Shown: positions 14,657-24,639 of the stretch, in pieces | Numbering within the stretch: position 1 is the first letter of the stretch | Layout: the number at the start of each line of letters is the position of its first letter | Assembly: GCF_000308515.1 (NCBI RefSeq) | Contig: NZ_BAFV01000009.1 | Span: forward strand, 1-38,724 | Length of the DNA: 38,724 nt | Direction: 5' to 3' | Source: Nocardia carnea NBRC 14403 | GTDB lineage: Bacteria > Actinomycetota > Actinomycetes > Mycobacteriales > Mycobacteriaceae | Made by a program: the position numbers and the translations under genes | The notes under the pieces: generated by a model | Told to the model about the DNA's origin: nothing | Seen by the model: only the letters and a program-made list of their open reading frames with translations | Databases searched by the model: none

Positions 14657-15232
14657 TCAGACCTCGGCAGGCCATCCGCCGGCCGGGCCCGGCGGATCGG
14701 TGTTCAGGCGGGCGGCCACCCAGAAATCGCGCCGGGTCCCGCGCTGTACACCGCCGAGGCGGGCCAGCCCTTCGTACCTGAACCCGCTCTTGCGGGCGAT
14801 TGCCGCTGAGGCACGGTTGCCGGCAAAGGCGCGCCATTGGATACGGATCAGGCCCATGCCGTTCGGATCGAAACCGAAATCGCAGGTCAGTGCAACGGCC
14901 CGTGAAACGATCCCGCGTGCGCGGTACTCAGGAGCCAGCCAGAAACCGATTTCGGCGGCGGTCTCGTCACGCGGCCGGACCCCGAGGCCGACCGTCCCGA
15001 TCAATCGTCCCCGTTCCGCCGCCCGGATGGCCCAGATCGGGCTGCTGCCCGCCCAGCCGTCGGCAACAGTGGTTCCGATGAACTCTTCGGCGTCGGCGCG
15101 GCTGTAGGGCCACGGGATCGTGACCCATTCGGCGATCGCCGGATCCTGACAGGCTTCGACTACGGCATCGATATCGGCCGGGCCCGGCCGGTCGAGCCAT
15201 ACCGTGCCGTCGGTCAGCGTCTGTTCCTCCAC
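14657..15232 (-). CDS. GNAT-family N-acetyltransferase (RimJ/RimL-like)
   Basis: 191-aa acyl-CoA-dependent acetyltransferase of the RimJ/L (Acetyltransf_3) type. After an early strand VWLDRPGPADIDAVVEAC it has WVTIPWPYSRADAEEFI, then PIWAIRAAERGRLIGTVGL, the pattern EIGFWLAPEYRARGIVSRA (acetyl-CoA-binding R/Q-x-x-G-x-G/A loop, about 112-131), and the C-terminal IRIQWRAFAGNRASAAIARKSGF. The substrate (a ribosomal protein, amino acid or small amine) is unknown. The start is uncertain: the longer frame to 15373 reads into the sigma-factor promoter and gives Arg-rich sequence, so I use the GTG at 15232. It is divergent from the ECF41 sigma factor with about 93 bp between. Confidence 0.82.
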   Translation of the reverse strand: MEEQTLTDGTVWLDRPGPADIDAVVEACQDPAIAEWVTIPWPYSRADAEEFIGTTVADGWAGSSPIWAIRAAERGRLIGTVGLGVRPRDETAAEIGFWLAPEYRARGIVSRAVALTCDFGFDPNGMGLIRIQWRAFAGNRASAAIARKSGFRYEGLARLGGVQRGTRRDFWVAARLNTDPPGPAGGWPAEV

Positions 15233-15325
15233 CCGGCCGATGTTCGCATCGCGGCGGTGCCCGCGGCATCCGGTTTTCCGGATGCGGCGCGTACGCGCTG
15301 TCCGGCTCTCCGTAGAATTCGAGCG

Positions 15326-16255
15326 GTGGTAGCCGCGCTTCTCGCCGACCAGTTCGAATCGCATCGCGGGCATCTGCTGGCGGTGGCCTACCGGATGACC
15401 GGCAGCGTATCCGACGCCGAAGATGCGGTGCAGGAGAGCTGGCTACGCCTGGCCGGGGCGTCGCAATCCCAGATCGAGGATCTGCGGGCCTGGCTGACCA
15501 CGGTGGTTTCCCGGCTCTGCCTGGACCGGTTGCGCAGCGCCGCGGTCCGGCGGGAAAGCTATGTGGGGCAGTGGCTTCCGGAACCGGTGGTGACACCGGT
15601 GGCCGGGGCCGGCGAGGCCGATCCGCTGGCCACGGTGGTGTTGCGGCAGGAGTTCCGGCTGGCGGCACTGGTAGTGCTGGATCAGCTCACGCCGCCGCAA
15701 CGGGTCGCGTTCGTACTGCACGAAGGTCTGGGGGTGCCCTACGGCGAGATCGCCACGATCCTGGATATCACCGCCGAGGCGGCGCGGCAGTTGGCGGCGC
15801 GTGCACGGAAGGCGGTCCGGGAACAGACACCGGAACCCGCCGCCGACGGGGAGCACGAGGCGGCGGTGCAGAAGCTGCTGGTCGCGCTGAATACCGGCGA
15901 TGCGCAGGCGGTGGCGGCCGTCCTGCATCCGGACGCGGTGATGATCGGCGATTCCGGCGGTACCACGCCGACCGCGCGCAAGGTGATCGTCGGCCCGGAC
16001 AAGGTGGCCCGCCTGTTCTTCGGTCTCATCCGCCGCTACGGCCTGGACGGGGCCGACGAGGATTTCCTGGCGACCGGGGTGGAATTCGTCCGGGTCAACG
16101 GCCAGCTGGGCGCGCTTGTCCGGGCCCACCCGGGCGACGGCACGCACCCCGGTTTCCCGGCGCGGGTGATGGGTTTCACCGTTGTGGACGGTCTCATCCA
16201 GGGCACATACGATATCGCCAACCCGGCGAAACTCACCGGGGTCCGGTTGCGCTGA
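15326..16255 (+). CDS. ECF41-type (SigJ-like) RNA polymerase sigma factor with C-terminal SnoaL-like domain
   Basis: 309-aa extracytoplasmic-function sigma factor. Region 2: HLLAVAYRMTGSVSDAEDAVQESWLRLA (about 17-44). The linker contains WLPEP (83-87), a hallmark of ECF41. Region 4: LTPPQRVAFVLHEGLGVPYGEIATIL (about 121-146). The C-terminal 130 residues form a SnoaL/NTF2-like domain that takes the place of an anti-sigma factor. It has DSGG (209-212) where ECF41 members usually have DGGGK and NPAKL (299-303) where they have NPDKL, so both conserved motifs are slightly altered. The GTG at 15326 is preceded by TAGAAT (15313-15318) with a 7-nt gap and no Shine-Dalgarno, implying a leaderless mRNA. 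The likely target is the AhpD-like gene at 12681, which carries an exact ECF41 promoter. The 3' end overlaps the convergent lysE-type gene by 23 bp. Confidence 0.9.
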   Translation: MVAALLADQFESHRGHLLAVAYRMTGSVSDAEDAVQESWLRLAGASQSQIEDLRAWLTTVVSRLCLDRLRSAAVRRESYVGQWLPEPVVTPVAGAGEADPLATVVLRQEFRLAALVVLDQLTPPQRVAFVLHEGLGVPYGEIATILDITAEAARQLAARARKAVREQTPEPAADGEHEAAVQKLLVALNTGDAQAVAAVLHPDAVMIGDSGGTTPTARKVIVGPDKVARLFFGLIRRYGLDGADEDFLATGVEFVRVNGQLGALVRAHPGDGTHPGFPARVMGFTVVDGLIQGTYDIANPAKLTGVRLR

Positions 16256-16886
16256 TCGCCTGCCGGTCGGTGAGCAGCAGCGCTGCCATACCGCCCAGCA
16301 CCGTGCCCATCAGCAGTCGCTGCACCCGCAACCACAGCCGCCGGCCCGTCAGGAAACGGCTCACCGTAGCGGCCGTGCACACGATGAGAGCGTTCACCGC
16401 CAGCGCCACTGCGATCTGCACCCCACCCAGGCACAGGCTCTGCAACCACACCGGGCCGGCCGCCGGAGCGACGAACTGCGGGATCAGCGCCAGGTACATC
16501 ACCGCGATCTTCGGGTTGAGCAGATTGGTCACCAAGCCCATGGTGAACAGCCGGCCCGCCCGGTCGCGAGGGAGGTCGGCGGGCGCGAACACCGAGGTCC
16601 CGCCCGGTCGCAGCGTCTGCCACGCCAACCACAGCAGATAACCGGCGCCGGCGATCTTCAGCGCCGTGTACAGCTCGGGAACCAATGCGAATACCGCCGT
16701 GATCCCGGTGGCGGCCGCAGTGAGATACACCGCGAACCCCGCGGCCACCCCGGCCAGCGAGATCAGGCCGGCGCCGCGGCCCTGCGATATCGTGCGCGAG
16801 ACCAGGTACATCATGTTCGGGCCGGGTGTCAGCACCAACCCGAGCGCCGCCACCGCGACACCGGCAGCCGCCGAGATTTCGATCAT
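16233..16886 (-). CDS. LysE/RhtB-family amino-acid or metabolite exporter
   Basis: 217-aa inner-membrane protein with about six hydrophobic helices. The N-terminus GLVLTPGPNMMYLVSRTISQGRGAG (about residues 17-41) carries the TPGPN motif of the LysE/RhtB superfamily. Further hallmarks are GAGYLLWLAWQTLR and the segment GLVTNLLNPKIAVMYLALIPQF with the NPK motif. It probably exports an amino acid or related small molecule; the substrate cannot be read from sequence. The start is the ATG at 16886 with a poor ribosome-binding site. It is divergent from the helicase gene and overlaps the sigma factor gene tail-to-tail by 23 bp. Confidence 0.9.
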   Translation of the reverse strand: MIEISAAAGVAVAALGLVLTPGPNMMYLVSRTISQGRGAGLISLAGVAAGFAVYLTAAATGITAVFALVPELYTALKIAGAGYLLWLAWQTLRPGGTSVFAPADLPRDRAGRLFTMGLVTNLLNPKIAVMYLALIPQFVAPAAGPVWLQSLCLGGVQIAVALAVNALIVCTAATVSRFLTGRRLWLRVQRLLMGTVLGGMAALLLTDRQAISATGPR

Positions 16887-17022
16887 GCAGTGATACTCGC
16901 GAGGATATGCGGGCTTGTCTCGGTCCAGTCGGCGCCTACTGGACGCGCGCTGTCTCCTTCGTCACCCGGCGTTGTCGGTGGCTTCGGGGACAATGGGCAG
17001 AAGTCGAGGTGAGGAGGGCCCC

Positions 17023-18693
17023 GTGGCGGATGGGCCACTGATCGTACAAAGCGATAAAACGGTGCTGCTGGAGGTCGACCACGAGCTCGCTGGTGTGGCG
17101 CGGCAGGCGATCGCCCCGTTCGCCGAGCTGGAGCGGGCGCCCGAGCATGTGCACACCTATCGCATCACCCCGCTGGCCCTGTGGAACGCGCGTGCCGCGG
17201 GGCACGATGCGGAGCAGGTGGTGGATGCCCTGGTCAGCCACTCCCGGTTCCCGGTTCCGCAGCCGCTGCTGGTCGATATCGTCGATACGATGGCCCGTTA
17301 CGGGCGATTGCAGCTGGTCAAACATCCCGCGCACGGGCTCACCCTGGTGAGTTTGGATGCGGCGGTACTGGCCGAGGTGCTCCGGCACAAGAAGATCGCC
17401 CCGATGCTCGGGGACCGCCTCGACGACGACACGGTGGTCGTGCACCCGTCCGAACGCGGGCATATCAAACAGCAGTTGCTCAAGATCGGATGGCCCGCGG
17501 AGGACCTGGCCGGTTATGTCGACGGCGAGGCCCATGCCATCGATCTCGACTACCACGGCAACGGCTGGCATCTGCGCGACTATCAGGAGATGGCCGCCGA
17601 TTCGTTCTGGGCGGGCGGGTCCGGCGTGGTGGTGCTGCCCTGCGGTGCCGGGAAAACCATGGTCGGCGCGGCCGCCATGGCCCGGGCGAAGGCCACCACC
17701 CTGATCCTGGTCACCAATACCGTCGCCGGGCGGCAGTGGCGGCGGGAACTGATCGCGCGGACCTCGCTCACCGATGAGGAGATCGGCGAGTACTCGGGCG
17801 AACGCAAGGAGATCCGGCCGGTCACCATTGCCACCTACCAGGTGATCACCCGCAAATCGAAGGGCGAGTACAAACATCTCGAACTCTTCGACAGCCGCGA
17901 TTGGGGCCTGGTGATCTACGACGAGGTCCATCTGCTGCCCGCGCCGGTGTTCCGGATGACGGCGGATCTGCAGTCGCGGCGCCGGCTGGGCCTCACCGCG
18001 ACACTGGTCCGCGAGGACGGCCGCGAGGGCGATGTGTTCTCGCTGATCGGGCCGAAACGCTATGACGCGCCGTGGAAGGATATCGAGGCCCAGGGCTGGA
18101 TCGCGCCGGCCGAATGTATCGAGGTGCGGGTCACCCTCACCGATGCCGAGCGGATGTCCTACGCCACCGCCGAACCGGAGGAGCGCTACAAACTGTGCTC
18201 CACCGCGCACACCAAGATCGCGGTGGTGAAATCCATCCTCGACCGGCATCGCGACGCCCCGACGCTGGTGATCGGCGCCTACCTGGACCAACTCGACGAA
18301 CTGGGCGCCGCACTGGACGCCCCGGTGATCCAAGGGTCCACGAAGAACAAGGAACGCGAGGCGTTGTTCGAGGCGTTCCGCCTCGGGGAGATCCCGGTTC
18401 TCGTGGTGAGTAAGGTCGCCAACTTCTCCATCGACCTACCGGAAGCCTCGGTAGCGGTCCAGGTTTCGGGAACCTTCGGCTCCCGCCAGGAGGAGGCCCA
18501 GCGGCTGGGCCGGTTGCTGCGGCCCAAACAGGACGGCGGCCAGGCGCATTTCTACTCCGTCGTGGCACGCGACACGCTGGACGCGGATTATGCCGCGCAT
18601 CGGCAACGATTCCTCGCCGAACAGGGATATGCCTATCGGATAACCGATGCCGATGATCTGCTGGGTCCCGCGTTCGGGGCGAACGACCAGTAG
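17023..18693 (+). CDS. XPB-type DNA repair helicase
   Basis: 556-aa superfamily 2 helicase homologous to eukaryotic XPB/ERCC3 and M. tuberculosis Rv0861c; a 3'-5' DNA translocase implicated in repair. The N-terminal XPB domain (about 41-165) includes HSRFPVPQPLL (73-83). Motor motifs: LRDYQEMA (Q-like), LPCGAGKT (Walker A, GAGKT 208-212), ATYQVI, IYDEVHLL (DEVH 300-303), LGLTATLVRED (motif III plus the RED motif), the VVSKVANFSIDLP region (IV-V) and QRLGRLLRPK (motif VI). I chose the GTG at 17023 because GAGGAGGG lies 5-12 nt upstream; the longer frame is not protein-like. Its usual partner (Rv0862c-like, at 20966) is three genes downstream on the other strand. Confidence 0.95.
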   Translation: MADGPLIVQSDKTVLLEVDHELAGVARQAIAPFAELERAPEHVHTYRITPLALWNARAAGHDAEQVVDALVSHSRFPVPQPLLVDIVDTMARYGRLQLVKHPAHGLTLVSLDAAVLAEVLRHKKIAPMLGDRLDDDTVVVHPSERGHIKQQLLKIGWPAEDLAGYVDGEAHAIDLDYHGNGWHLRDYQEMAADSFWAGGSGVVVLPCGAGKTMVGAAAMARAKATTLILVTNTVAGRQWRRELIARTSLTDEEIGEYSGERKEIRPVTIATYQVITRKSKGEYKHLELFDSRDWGLVIYDEVHLLPAPVFRMTADLQSRRRLGLTATLVREDGREGDVFSLIGPKRYDAPWKDIEAQGWIAPAECIEVRVTLTDAERMSYATAEPEERYKLCSTAHTKIAVVKSILDRHRDAPTLVIGAYLDQLDELGAALDAPVIQGSTKNKEREALFEAFRLGEIPVLVVSKVANFSIDLPEASVAVQVSGTFGSRQEEAQRLGRLLRPKQDGGQAHFYSVVARDTLDADYAAHRQRFLAEQGYAYRITDADDLLGPAFGANDQ

Positions 18694-18732
18694 GGTCCCG
18701 CGGATTCGACCGACTGGGTAAGGGGTGGCGAA

Positions 18733-19401
18733 GTGCGGCACTTCGAATTCACGGTGGACCGCCGGCATGTGCAGGCGGTCAACGAAGTGTTCGCGGGACG
18801 CCGCCGGCTGCGCCTGGCGGCACTGATCGCGACACTGGCCTGCGCGACGGCCACCGCGTATCTGGTGCGGTTGGGTCACGCCTGGTCCTATCCGCTCGCA
18901 CTGGCCTGCGCACTGGGCGCCGCTACCGCGCTGTGGGTCGCGTTATGGGCGCCGCGCCGCACCGGTATCGCCCGGCTCTACGCCGATGGTGAGCTGATCC
19001 CGGCGGTCGTCTCCGGATTCCATTCCCGCGGCGCGGTACTGCTCGCGCTGGTCAATGTGGCACGCCGTGATACGGGCGAGTCCCGGTATGCGCTGGTCAC
19101 CAAGAAGGTGCGCCGGCTACCCGGGCACCGGTTCGCGCCGGGGGAACGAGTACCGGCGATCGCGGTCCGCGGCGACCTGACGGCGCGCACGATCGGGGAA
19201 CGCTGGCTCCCGGTCGACACCATGCCGATCGCCTGGGGGACCCCGGACGGCGTCGTGATCGAGCGCGCCCGCGGGGCCATCGACGAGATCGAATGGCGGC
19301 TGCTCGCCGACAATCTCGCGCTGGCCGATCAGGTGCAGCGCAGTACCACCAAACGCCTGCTGCTCGACCCGGGGCAGTTACCGGAGGGCCTCGGCGCCTG
19401 A
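18733..19401 (+). CDS. DUF3239-like membrane protein
   Basis: 222-aa protein. A short N-terminal cytoplasmic segment (RHFEFTVDRRHVQAVNEVFA) is followed by two membrane helices (about residues 25-45 and 50-70), then a soluble, beta-rich domain with FHSRGAVLLALVNVARRD and the segment ERVPAIAVRG. I recall this organisation from the DUF3239 family of mycolic-acid actinobacteria; the match is from memory. The start is the GTG at 18733, with AGGGGTGG upstream, 39 bp after the helicase stop, so it is probably co-transcribed with the helicase. The function is unknown. Confidence 0.68.
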   Translation: MRHFEFTVDRRHVQAVNEVFAGRRRLRLAALIATLACATATAYLVRLGHAWSYPLALACALGAATALWVALWAPRRTGIARLYADGELIPAVVSGFHSRGAVLLALVNVARRDTGESRYALVTKKVRRLPGHRFAPGERVPAIAVRGDLTARTIGERWLPVDTMPIAWGTPDGVVIERARGAIDEIEWRLLADNLALADQVQRSTTKRLLLDPGQLPEGLGA

Positions 19402-19551
19402 CCTGCCGCGGGTTACGCTCGCGCACGCCGTATTCGGCGAAACCGGCAGCGCGCCGGGTCGCATACGGCTGTCGGGCGGTATCTGCGACTAACGTCGTCG
19501 ATCGGGGATGTCGCTGTGCTCGCACGCCGAACCATGGAAGGTGGAAACCGC

Positions 19552-20955
19552 ATGAAACTCACCCGCTGGCTGATCGCCGGGGTGGTTGTGCTGTCGAGTC
19601 TGTCCCCGGCACCCGCGGTAGGGCACGCCCAATCCGCGAACCTGGCCGGTGCGGATGGGCTGGGCGATCCGTACTTTCCGCAGGACGGCAACGGCGGATA
19701 CGACGTCGGGCACTACGAGGTCACGCTGGGGTACGACCCGGCCGGTCACCACCTCACCGGGTCCACGCGTATCGATGCGCATGCCACCCAGCCGCTCACC
19801 GCCTTCAACCTCGACTTCGACGGGCCACCGGTAAGCGCGGTCCGGGTGAACAATATGCCCGCCGGTTTCATCCGGCAGGATCCGCACGAACTGGTCGTCA
19901 CCCCGGCTCTGCCGCTGCTGCCGGGACTGCCCTTCACCGTCACCGTCGAGTACGCGGGTGTCGCCGCCGATACCGCCGGGGAAGGCTGGACCTACGCCCC
20001 GACCGGTGGCGCTTTTGCGGCGGGACAACCGCATTCGGCCGCGACCTGGTACCCGCTCAACGATTCCCCCCGCGACAAGGCCACCTTCACCCTGCACACC
20101 ACCGTCCCTGCGGAATGGGAGGTGATGTCCGGTGGTGCCCGGGTGCGTGACGAGGTGCGCGACGGGTTCCGCACAGTGAGCTGGGAACAGCGGCACCCGG
20201 TGATCGGCTACCTCACGACCGTCGCCATCGATCGATTCGAATACCTGGAGCAGCGGCGTGCGAACGGTACGCCGCTGCTGAGTGCGTTCGCGCCCGGCGC
20301 CGAGGAACTGCGCGCACACGAGCAGCGGCTGCCGGAGGTGCTCGATTTTGCAGAAAGCATCTACGGCCCCTACCCGTTCGACAACGCGGGCGGAATCTAT
20401 CTGTCCGCCCCGCTGCCGTTCTCGCTCGAAACACAGACCCGGCCCGTCTACGCCGACTGGGCCGATCTGAACACGGTGGTGCACGAGGCGGCGCATCAGT
20501 GGTGGGGTAATTCGGTCTCGGTGTACAGCTGGTCCGATATCTGCCTGAACGAATGCCTCGCCAGCTATACCGCCGACTATCTGTGGCCGGAGCGGATGGA
20601 GGGCGTCGATGTGGACGCCGAATATCGGGACACGATCCGAAAGGTGATGGACAAGCCCAAGTTCTGGGCGGTGCCGCTGCAGGATCCGGGGCCGGAGAAA
20701 ATGTTCACCTCGGTGTATTACCGCGGCCCGTTGTTCCTGCACGCCCTGCGTAAACAGCTGGGGGATGCGGTGTTCTTCGGGGCCCTGCGGGAATTCGTGA
20801 CCGGCCACGCCTATGGTCACAGTTCGATGCCGGAATTCCGTGCCTTCATGCAGTCGAAATCGCCGGTCGACCTGACCGGATTCTTCGATGCCTGGCTGCA
20901 CGGCACCACCCCACCGCCGGACCAGTACCTCTATCCCGGCGGTCTGCGCGGCTGA
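19552..20955 (+). CDS. Secreted M1-family metallopeptidase
   Basis: 467-aa zinc aminopeptidase-like protein. Residues 1-27 form a signal peptide (basic KLTR, hydrophobic core, AVGHAQS cleavage region), so it acts outside the membrane. The zinc site is HEAAHQWWGN (HExxH 311-315) with the third ligand Glu334 in CLNECLASY, exactly 18 residues on. The catalytic Tyr region is SVYYRGPLFLHALR, and the exopeptidase segment is FSLETQTRPVY in place of the textbook GAMEN. The protein is short for M1 and lacks the C-terminal ARM-like domain of PepN, as in other small actinobacterial M1 enzymes. The ATG at 19552 follows GGAAGGTGG. It converges on the helicase-associated gene with 10 bp between. Confidence 0.92.
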   Translation: MKLTRWLIAGVVVLSSLSPAPAVGHAQSANLAGADGLGDPYFPQDGNGGYDVGHYEVTLGYDPAGHHLTGSTRIDAHATQPLTAFNLDFDGPPVSAVRVNNMPAGFIRQDPHELVVTPALPLLPGLPFTVTVEYAGVAADTAGEGWTYAPTGGAFAAGQPHSAATWYPLNDSPRDKATFTLHTTVPAEWEVMSGGARVRDEVRDGFRTVSWEQRHPVIGYLTTVAIDRFEYLEQRRANGTPLLSAFAPGAEELRAHEQRLPEVLDFAESIYGPYPFDNAGGIYLSAPLPFSLETQTRPVYADWADLNTVVHEAAHQWWGNSVSVYSWSDICLNECLASYTADYLWPERMEGVDVDAEYRDTIRKVMDKPKFWAVPLQDPGPEKMFTSVYYRGPLFLHALRKQLGDAVFFGALREFVTGHAYGHSSMPEFRAFMQSKSPVDLTGFFDAWLHGTTPPPDQYLYPGGLRG

Positions 20956-20965
20956 CCGGCCACGA

Positions 20966-23236
20966 CTATTCCAGCAGCGCGACCGACGAGATCCGGTGCA
21001 GCGTGAACTGCCGGACCGCCCCGGTGACCGCGTCCAGCGCCTCGAGTTGCCCGTTGCCGACCCGTACGGGTTCGACCACCCGCTGGATCGCGGTGCCTTT
21101 CGCATCGACGTAGCCGATATGCACCTGCCGATGCACCCGCGCGGCGAGTTGTAACAGGGCCAGGGCAGCGGCCGTGCTGGTGCGACTGCCGTCGCTGCGT
21201 ACCATTTTCCCGGATGTCGCACCGGCGGCGCGCTCACCGGCCCGCAGCTCGGTGACCAGGAGTTCCAGCTGTTCAGTGGTGGGCGGCGCGGGGCGGTACG
21301 GCTGCCGAGCCAGTGGGCGCACATTGATCCGCGCCCCGCGCTGCCGTAGATCGACTATCGCGCCGGAGGAATCCTCACCGGCGGGTGCGAACCCGGCCGA
21401 ACGGAGTTCCTCGAACAGTTCGCCCAGCGGTGCCTGGGAGATCGCGACCGTCGGTGCGATCCCGCGTAGCGCCAGCGTATCCGCCACGGGGGAGGCGAGT
21501 ACCTGCGCCAGCAGCGCGGGATCCTCACTGCGGACGAACGATTGCGCCATCCCGGCGCGTAACCGGCCGTGGCGGCGCGCCACATCGTCGATGAGGTAGG
21601 TCAGTGTCTGCGGTACGGGTGTGCGGGAATGCCGTTCGAACAGGTGGTGTAGTTCCGCGGCGGTGAGTCCCGCATCGAGTGCCCGGCGCAGGGAGGGTTC
21701 CGATAACCGGTAGACCGTCGCGGCCCCCGCCGATTCGACATCCGCGACGCGGGCGATGCGTTGCTGTAGTTCGGCGGTGAGCGGCCCGGGCGCCACCACG
21801 GTGAGGTCCGCCTGGACCAGCACATGATCGACGGGGTCGGGCAGTGCCGCCTCGAGTGCGGCTTCGGCCGCCGACAGAGGTTCGGTGAGCAGGGCACGTC
21901 CGGCGGCGGTGAGCGCGCCGCGGCCGACGAGACCGAGCGCGGCCGCTTCGCGCAGTGTGTTGTCCACGACCTGCCCGCGGTAGAGCCGTCGCCGCCGGGG
22001 TGTGCGCCAGGCCAGCAGGCGGCCGATATCAGCGGGGGCCAGTGCTGTCCCCGGGGGTTGTTCGGCGAGAGCTTCGAGAACGGTTCGGCGTTCCCGGACC
22101 GCGTAGGGCACCCGGAGTTCGTGTGCGAGCGCCGCCAGCGGTTTATCGGCCGCATCGCGCAGGCCGATCATCCAGGGGTAGCGGTCCAGTTCCAGCCAGC
22201 TGTGGGCCAGCGGTACCCAGCGGCGGGCGGGCGGGGCCTCCAGCCACGAATCGGCGGCGGGGGTGGGTGCCCAGAATTCGTCGGCATCGGCCTCGGGCGG
22301 TGGATCGGGAAAACCCTTCTCGATCAGTTTCGCCGCCGCCAGCAATTCCACCAGCAACCCGGCGCGGGATTCCTCGACACCGGCGGCGCGGGCGATCCGG
22401 CGTATTTCCCGTACCCCGAGGCCACCGGCGCGCAGCGCGGGGGCGGGCGCCTGACCCAGCACCTCCACAATCGCGGCGCAATGCCGCAGGAGCTCGCCGA
22501 CCTCCCCGGCGCCCACACCGTCCACCTCGGCGAGGGCATGCACGGTGACCACCGGTTCCGGTGGAGTCAGGCGGCGCGGATCGGTGACCGGTTCGCCCCG
22601 TAGCAACTGACCGACCGCGGGCGGCAGTTCCACCGTCTCGTCGTCGATCCGGCGCAGCAGGCGGCGCTCCAGCAACCGGGGAACCGGGCGGTCGGCCGGG
22701 GCGTCGGGTGCCGCGTCGCGGGTGCGTCCCCGCGGGCCGGTTTCGGCCAGTTTGTCCAGCAGGGCCCGTTCGGCAGGCGGCAGGCCGGCGAGTGTTGCGG
22801 CGATTTCCGGCTCATCCGGGGTGTCGGTGTCGGTCCCGCTGCCCAGGGGCCACGGCAGAGCCTCGGCTACGGCGGATACGAGCCGGATGCGGTCGCCGGA
22901 GAACCAGAGCAAGGCCCGGTCGGCCAGTTCGGTGAGCGCCGCGTCCACCGTCGCGGCCTTCGCGCGGCCGCGCAGCGTACGTTTCAACTCTGTACGTGTT
23001 GGTGGCTCGTTCCCGGCTGCGGTGTGTACGGCCACCGCCTCCACTATTCCGAAAGCCGCTGTATCCAGATCGTCGGCGGCCCGCAGCACCGAGGCGCGCT
23101 GTTCGGCGCGGGCGGCGAGCACCGCCATCGAAGCGGGCAGCGGTACCGCGAGATCGGGTCGCCGTTCGAGCAGCGCCACCAGTTGGGCATCGGAGCGGCC
23201 GCCGAGCCAGGCGGTATACGAGTCTGGGCCGGTCAT
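20966..23236 (-). CDS. Helicase-associated protein (Rv0862c-like) with XPB/Ssl2-type domain and C-terminal WYL-like domain
   Basis: 756-aa partner of the XPB helicase in actinobacteria. It has winged-helix-like repeats in the first two thirds (for example [15 protein letters not shown] at 15-29; [16 protein letters not shown] at 275-290). At about 471-600 it has a domain homologous to the N-terminus of the window's own [23 protein letters not shown] at about 535-554 against SHSRFPVPQPLLVDIVDTMA. The C-terminal region (about 690-756; [15 protein letters not shown] ... VEPVRV) resembles a WYL ligand-binding domain. No helicase motor is present. The ATG at 23236 has no Shine-Dalgarno but TAATCT 7 nt upstream (leaderless). 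A role in loading or regulating XPB is inferred from the shared domain and context. Confidence 0.87.
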   Translation of the reverse strand: MTGPDSYTAWLGGRSDAQLVALLERRPDLAVPLPASMAVLAARAEQRASVLRAADDLDTAAFGIVEAVAVHTAAGNEPPTRTELKRTLRGRAKAATVDAALTELADRALLWFSGDRIRLVSAVAEALPWPLGSGTDTDTPDEPEIAATLAGLPPAERALLDKLAETGPRGRTRDAAPDAPADRPVPRLLERRLLRRIDDETVELPPAVGQLLRGEPVTDPRRLTPPEPVVTVHALAEVDGVGAGEVGELLRHCAAIVEVLGQAPAPALRAGGLGVREIRRIARAAGVEESRAGLLVELLAAAKLIEKGFPDPPPEADADEFWAPTPAADSWLEAPPARRWVPLAHSWLELDRYPWMIGLRDAADKPLAALAHELRVPYAVRERRTVLEALAEQPPGTALAPADIGRLLAWRTPRRRRLYRGQVVDNTLREAAALGLVGRGALTAAGRALLTEPLSAAEAALEAALPDPVDHVLVQADLTVVAPGPLTAELQQRIARVADVESAGAATVYRLSEPSLRRALDAGLTAAELHHLFERHSRTPVPQTLTYLIDDVARRHGRLRAGMAQSFVRSEDPALLAQVLASPVADTLALRGIAPTVAISQAPLGELFEELRSAGFAPAGEDSSGAIVDLRQRGARINVRPLARQPYRPAPPTTEQLELLVTELRAGERAAGATSGKMVRSDGSRTSTAAALALLQLAARVHRQVHIGYVDAKGTAIQRVVEPVRVGNGQLEALDAVTGAVRQFTLHRISSVALLE

Positions 23237-23347
23237 CCGGTCCAGATTAGGCCTATCTTCGCCGTCGGTGCCGACCTGGCCGCGGAACCTGCCCGCCGAA
23301 GGCGGTTGTTGTACGAGGCTGCCGGGCGGACATGCCAGAATGAGTGC

Positions 23348-23536
23348 GTGGTGAACAAATCGAAGAAACCCTACGTCGACAACGGCTGGCCCGAAGTGGC
23401 CGACGGTGAGCACGCCGTGACCGAGCTGTCGTCGGCACGTGCCGGTAACCTCTCGCCCTTCGGCGAGGACACCGAGTTCCCGGTGGCTGCCGAGCAGCTG
23501 CCGTACGTGCACCCGCATACGGTGATCAACCGCTGA
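23348..23536 (+). CDS. Small conserved protein (Rv0863-like)
   Basis: 62-aa acidic protein. It starts [16 protein letters not shown] after a GTG-GTG pair, continues with [18 protein letters not shown] and ends in [14 protein letters not shown]. The sequence is not low-complexity and has normal codon use, and a strong terminator follows 11 bp later. I recall a protein of this kind next to Rv0862c in mycobacteria. CAGAAT (23336-23341) lies 6 nt before the first GTG and could make the transcript leaderless. The function is unknown. Confidence 0.72.
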   Translation: MVNKSKKPYVDNGWPEVADGEHAVTELSSARAGNLSPFGEDTEFPVAAEQLPYVHPHTVINR

Positions 23537-23547
23537 GCGGGCGGAAC

Positions 23548-23585
23548 GAAAGAACCCCGTATCCGATCGGATACGGGGTTCTTTC
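23548..23585. terminator. Bidirectional terminator between the Rv0863-like gene and rpf
   Basis: Perfect 38-nt palindrome with 19-nt arms (GAAAGAACCCCGTATCCGA and its complement). It lies in the 71-bp convergent gap, and each arm ends in a T-rich stretch (TTCTTTC). Confidence 0.9.
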
Positions 23586-23607
23586 GTAGTAAGGGGGTGT
23601 TTGCCGC

Positions 23608-24450
<843 letters not shown>

Positions 24451-24581
24451 TCACTTTTTGGTAACCGGCGTGTGCGGAGGGGTTGCGGAGTGGTCACAAC
24501 TGGCTCTCGGAGACTCTGTGCAGCTAGTGGGCTCGCGTCGAGGGGTGCCGATCCCCCGCAATAGGCGTTATTATTCTGTTA

Positions 24582-24597
24582 TGTGATTATCATCACA
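24582..24597. promoter_or_regulatory. CRP/GlxR-type binding site upstream of rpf
   Basis: Exact TGTGA-N6-TCACA palindrome (the cAMP-receptor-protein consensus), about 320 bp upstream of the rpf start and just upstream of the AT-rich promoter sequence (minus strand CAGAATAATAACG). In M. tuberculosis the CRP homologue Rv3676 controls rpfA, so the conserved context supports function. Confidence 0.8.
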
Positions 24598-24639
24598 CAA
24601 CAGTTTCGGGTGGCGATTCGTCGGGGTAACGCATAGAGG

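Noticed and set aside
13818..14837. 339-codon minus-strand frame opposite the DAHP synthase
   Set aside because: Arg/Gly-rich antisense shadow with no domain; it spans the gap into the GNAT gene.
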